Source of the DNA: ZC4RG30 sp039800965
Lineage (GTDB): Bacteria; Pseudomonadota; Gammaproteobacteria; Steroidobacterales; Steroidobacteraceae
DNA length: 15,627 nt
Direction of reading: 5' to 3'
Assembly (NCBI GenBank): GCA_039800965.1
Contig: JBDLPS010000100.1
Location: forward strand, 1-15,627
Below, in pieces: positions 13,833-15,627 of this stretch. Numbering within the stretch: the stretch's first letter is position 1; the number at the start of each line of letters is the position of its first letter. The notes under the pieces were generated by a model. It was not told where the DNA came from and did not search any database. It saw only the letters and a program-made list of their open reading frames with translations. The position numbers and the translations under genes are program-made.

Positions 13833-15627
13833 TCAGCCCTTCGGCCGGCGCAGGCCCCGCGTGGGTTCGGCTTCCAGCGGGTTCTCCGGCCAGTAGTGCT
13901 TCGGGTAGCGGCCGCGCAGGTCCTTGCGCACCTCCGCATAGCTGCCCTTCCAGAATCCGCCGAGATCCCGCGTGATCTGCACCGGGCGGCGCGCGGGTGA
14001 CAGCAGCTTCAGCGTCACGGGCACGGCGCCGCCGCCGATGCGGGGCGTATCGGCGAGGCCGAACACTTCCTGCAGGCGCACCTCGATGCAGGGTGCGTTG
14101 TCGTCCAGGTAATCCACGGGGACCTGGGTGCCCGTGGGTACGGTGAGGCGGGACGGCGCCAACTGCTCCAGTTGCCGCTGCGCGGCATAATCGAGCCGCG
14201 ACAGCAACGCATCCCGAAGCGGTACGCGGCCGAGTTGCGACAGGCGGGTGATTCCCTCCAGATGGGGGCCGAGCCACTCCGGCATCGATGCAAGCAGTGC
14301 TTCGTCGGTGAAGGGCGGCCACTGCCCGGCGGCACGCGGCAGCGCGGCCGCGAAGCGCAGGCGCGCCAGCAGGGCACGCGAGGCATCATCCCAGGGAAGC
14401 GTATCGAGCCCCCGTTGCGTCAGAACCGCCAGCAGCGCCGTGGCGGCAGCCTCTCCCACCATCGGCAAGGCGCGTTCCGACAGCACGAGGGCGCCGAGGC
14501 GCTTCACGCGGCGCGCCACCACCGCCTCTTCACGCGCATCGAAACCAGACAAGGTTTCCTCGACCAGGTGCGCCGCGAGGGTGCGCTCAAGCGCGGCGGC
14601 AGTGATGGGTACCGCGACGCGGATGTGCGCCTCCACGGCGTCGGCATCGTCGAGGTCCACCGCGACCAGGTAAGGTGCGCTACCCAGCGTGGAGACCTGT
14701 TCGAGCCGCGCACCGCGGCCATTGGACAGCAGGTAGCGGCCACCGGACGGCCCTTCGATGGCACCGCGGCGCTGGGCAATGCGGTCCGGGAAGGCCCAGG
14801 CCAGCACGGCCCCGGCCTCCGTATCGTCACCGTCGCTCGCACGGCCTCCGCCCCCCTGGGGCATGAATTGCGATGCCAGCTGTCGCAATCGCAGCAGCAG
14901 GACGCGATCGAGCGATGCCCCTCCCTGGCGCAAAGCCTCCAGCCTGGAGCGCAGATCCGGATCGCGCGCGCCGCGGAGCAGGTCGCGCTCCGACAACAGG
15001 GCGGCAAGCCGCGCCGCCAAGGCCGCATGGCCGGCCTCGCGCGCATGCCGCAACATGTTGGCAAGTCGCGGATGCGTTCCCATCGCGGCCATTGCGCGCC
15101 CGTGTGGCGTGATGCGCCCCTCGCCATCGATGGCATCCAGCGCCATCAGCACTCCTCGGGCCTGCGCCAAGGCGGGGCCCGGCGGCGGATCCAGCCAGGC
15201 CAGCCCCGACACGTCGCGAGTGCCCCAGGCAGCCAGCTCGAGCGCAAGCGGAGCCAGGTCGGCGGTCATGATCTCCGGCGGCGTGAATGCTGCCAGCGTC
15301 GCCTGCGAGCCCTCGCCCCACATCCGGTAACAGATGCCCGGTGCGACGCGGCCGGCACGCCCGGCGCGCTGCGCTGCGGACGCGCGCGAGACGCGCTCGG
15401 TCACCAGCCGGCTCATGCCGGTATTGGGATCGAACACCGAACGCCGCACAAGGCCGGCGTCGAAGACGACGCGGACACCTTCTATGGTCAAGCTGGTCTC
15501 GGCGACATTGGTGGACAGCACGAGCTTGCGCACGCCAGGCGGTGCCGGCCCGATCGCCGCCTCCTGCGCATCGAGCGCGAGCTCCCCATAGAGCTCGTGC
15601 ACCACGAGTCCCGGCTCGAGCGGCGAC
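13833..15627 (-). CDS. hrpB: ATP-dependent RNA helicase HrpB, C-terminal portion (cut by the window edge)
   Basis: The open frame runs off the right edge, leaving about 597 residues of a DEAH-box helicase whose full length is usually about 820. The fragment starts in the second RecA-like domain, where LYGELALDAQE precedes motif V (STNVAETSLTIEG) and motif VI (QRAGRAGRV). The helicase-associated helical region and the HrpB-specific C-terminal domain follow, ending in FWKGSYAEVRKDLRGRYPKH and WPENPLEAEPTR, which is diagnostic for HrpB as opposed to HrpA. The N-terminal ATP-binding domain with motifs I to III lies outside the window. A GTG at 15605 is an internal codon, not a start, because homology continues upstream. 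The exact role of HrpB in bacteria is uncertain. The gene precedes hemJ on the same strand. Confidence 0.95.
   Translation of the reverse strand, partial: SPLEPGLVVHELYGELALDAQEAAIGPAPPGVRKLVLSTNVAETSLTIEGVRVVFDAGLVRRSVFDPNTGMSRLVTERVSRASAAQRAGRAGRVAPGICYRMWGEGSQATLAAFTPPEIMTADLAPLALELAAWGTRDVSGLAWLDPPPGPALAQARGVLMALDAIDGEGRITPHGRAMAAMGTHPRLANMLRHAREAGHAALAARLAALLSERDLLRGARDPDLRSRLEALRQGGASLDRVLLLRLRQLASQFMPQGGGGRASDGDDTEAGAVLAWAFPDRIAQRRGAIEGPSGGRYLLSNGRGARLEQVSTLGSAPYLVAVDLDDADAVEAHIRVAVPITAAALERTLAAHLVEETLSGFDAREEAVVARRVKRLGALVLSERALPMVGEAAATALLAVLTQRGLDTLPWDDASRALLARLRFAAALPRAAGQWPPFTDEALLASMPEWLGPHLEGITRLSQLGRVPLRDALLSRLDYAAQRQLEQLAPSRLTVPTGTQVPVDYLDDNAPCIEVRLQEVFGLADTPRIGGGAVPVTLKLLSPARRPVQITRDLGGFWKGSYAEVRKDLRGRYPKHYWPENPLEAEPTRGLRRPKG

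Noticed and set aside
12668..13939. A 423-codon minus-strand frame across hemN and hemJ
   Set aside because: It mixes the antisense of hemN with out-of-phase hemJ and hrpB; no family resemblance.
15603..15605. GTG at 15605 as the start of the helicase
   Set aside because: HrpB homology continues upstream in frame to the window edge, so this is an internal valine codon.

Overview
The window is GC-rich, gene-dense DNA from a proteobacterium, most likely a gammaproteobacterium of the Xanthomonadales/Nevskiales/Steroidobacter type. This rests on high GC with long antisense open frames, an HrpB-type RNA helicase, a YjdM/PhnA zinc-ribbon protein and a beta-class glutathione S-transferase. The lineage is an inference. 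There are no insertion sequences, CRISPR arrays, phage genes or gene-free stretches over 300 bases.

Left flank (1-1433): the 3' end of an unidentified gene is followed by a tRNA with anticodon CAU on the minus strand, probably the lysidine-modified tRNA-Ile2. Next comes a class I glutamine amidotransferase split by one in-frame amber codon, then a small YjdM/PhnA-like zinc-ribbon gene.

Central minus-strand operon (6037 down to 1434): six tightly packed genes encode both E1 subunits of a thiamine-diphosphate-dependent 2-oxo-acid (acetoin/pyruvate-like) dehydrogenase, a free-standing 80-residue lipoyl domain, a metal-binding glyoxalase-fold (VOC) protein, a zinc alcohol dehydrogenase and an exported metallo-beta-lactamase-fold hydrolase. 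No E2 acyltransferase core and no E3 are present, so the acyl acceptor and the way the lipoyl arm is reoxidised are open questions. A GST gene is divergently transcribed from a short AT-rich promoter region.

Right half (6719-13815): this is a heme-biosynthesis locus. On the plus strand it runs hemA (short, divergent glutamyl-tRNA reductase), a hemC-hemD fusion, a membrane histidine kinase, an OmpR-family response regulator, hemE and hemN. The genes mostly overlap or nearly touch. A hemJ gene converges from the other side, and behind it lies the C-terminal part of hrpB, cut by the window edge. Embedding a two-component system among hem genes with a fused hemCD resembles the Leptospira heme locus that carries the HemKR system. 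As I recall the literature, the DNA box of Leptospira HemR is TGACA-N6-TGACA. Exactly that pattern lies at 6719-6734, just upstream of hemA. I read the locus as a HemKR-type self-regulated heme regulon in a proteobacterial chromosome, possibly acquired horizontally. It covers glutamyl-tRNA reduction, tetrapyrrole formation and cyclisation, two decarboxylation steps and protoporphyrinogen oxidation. hemL, hemB and hemH are not in the window.
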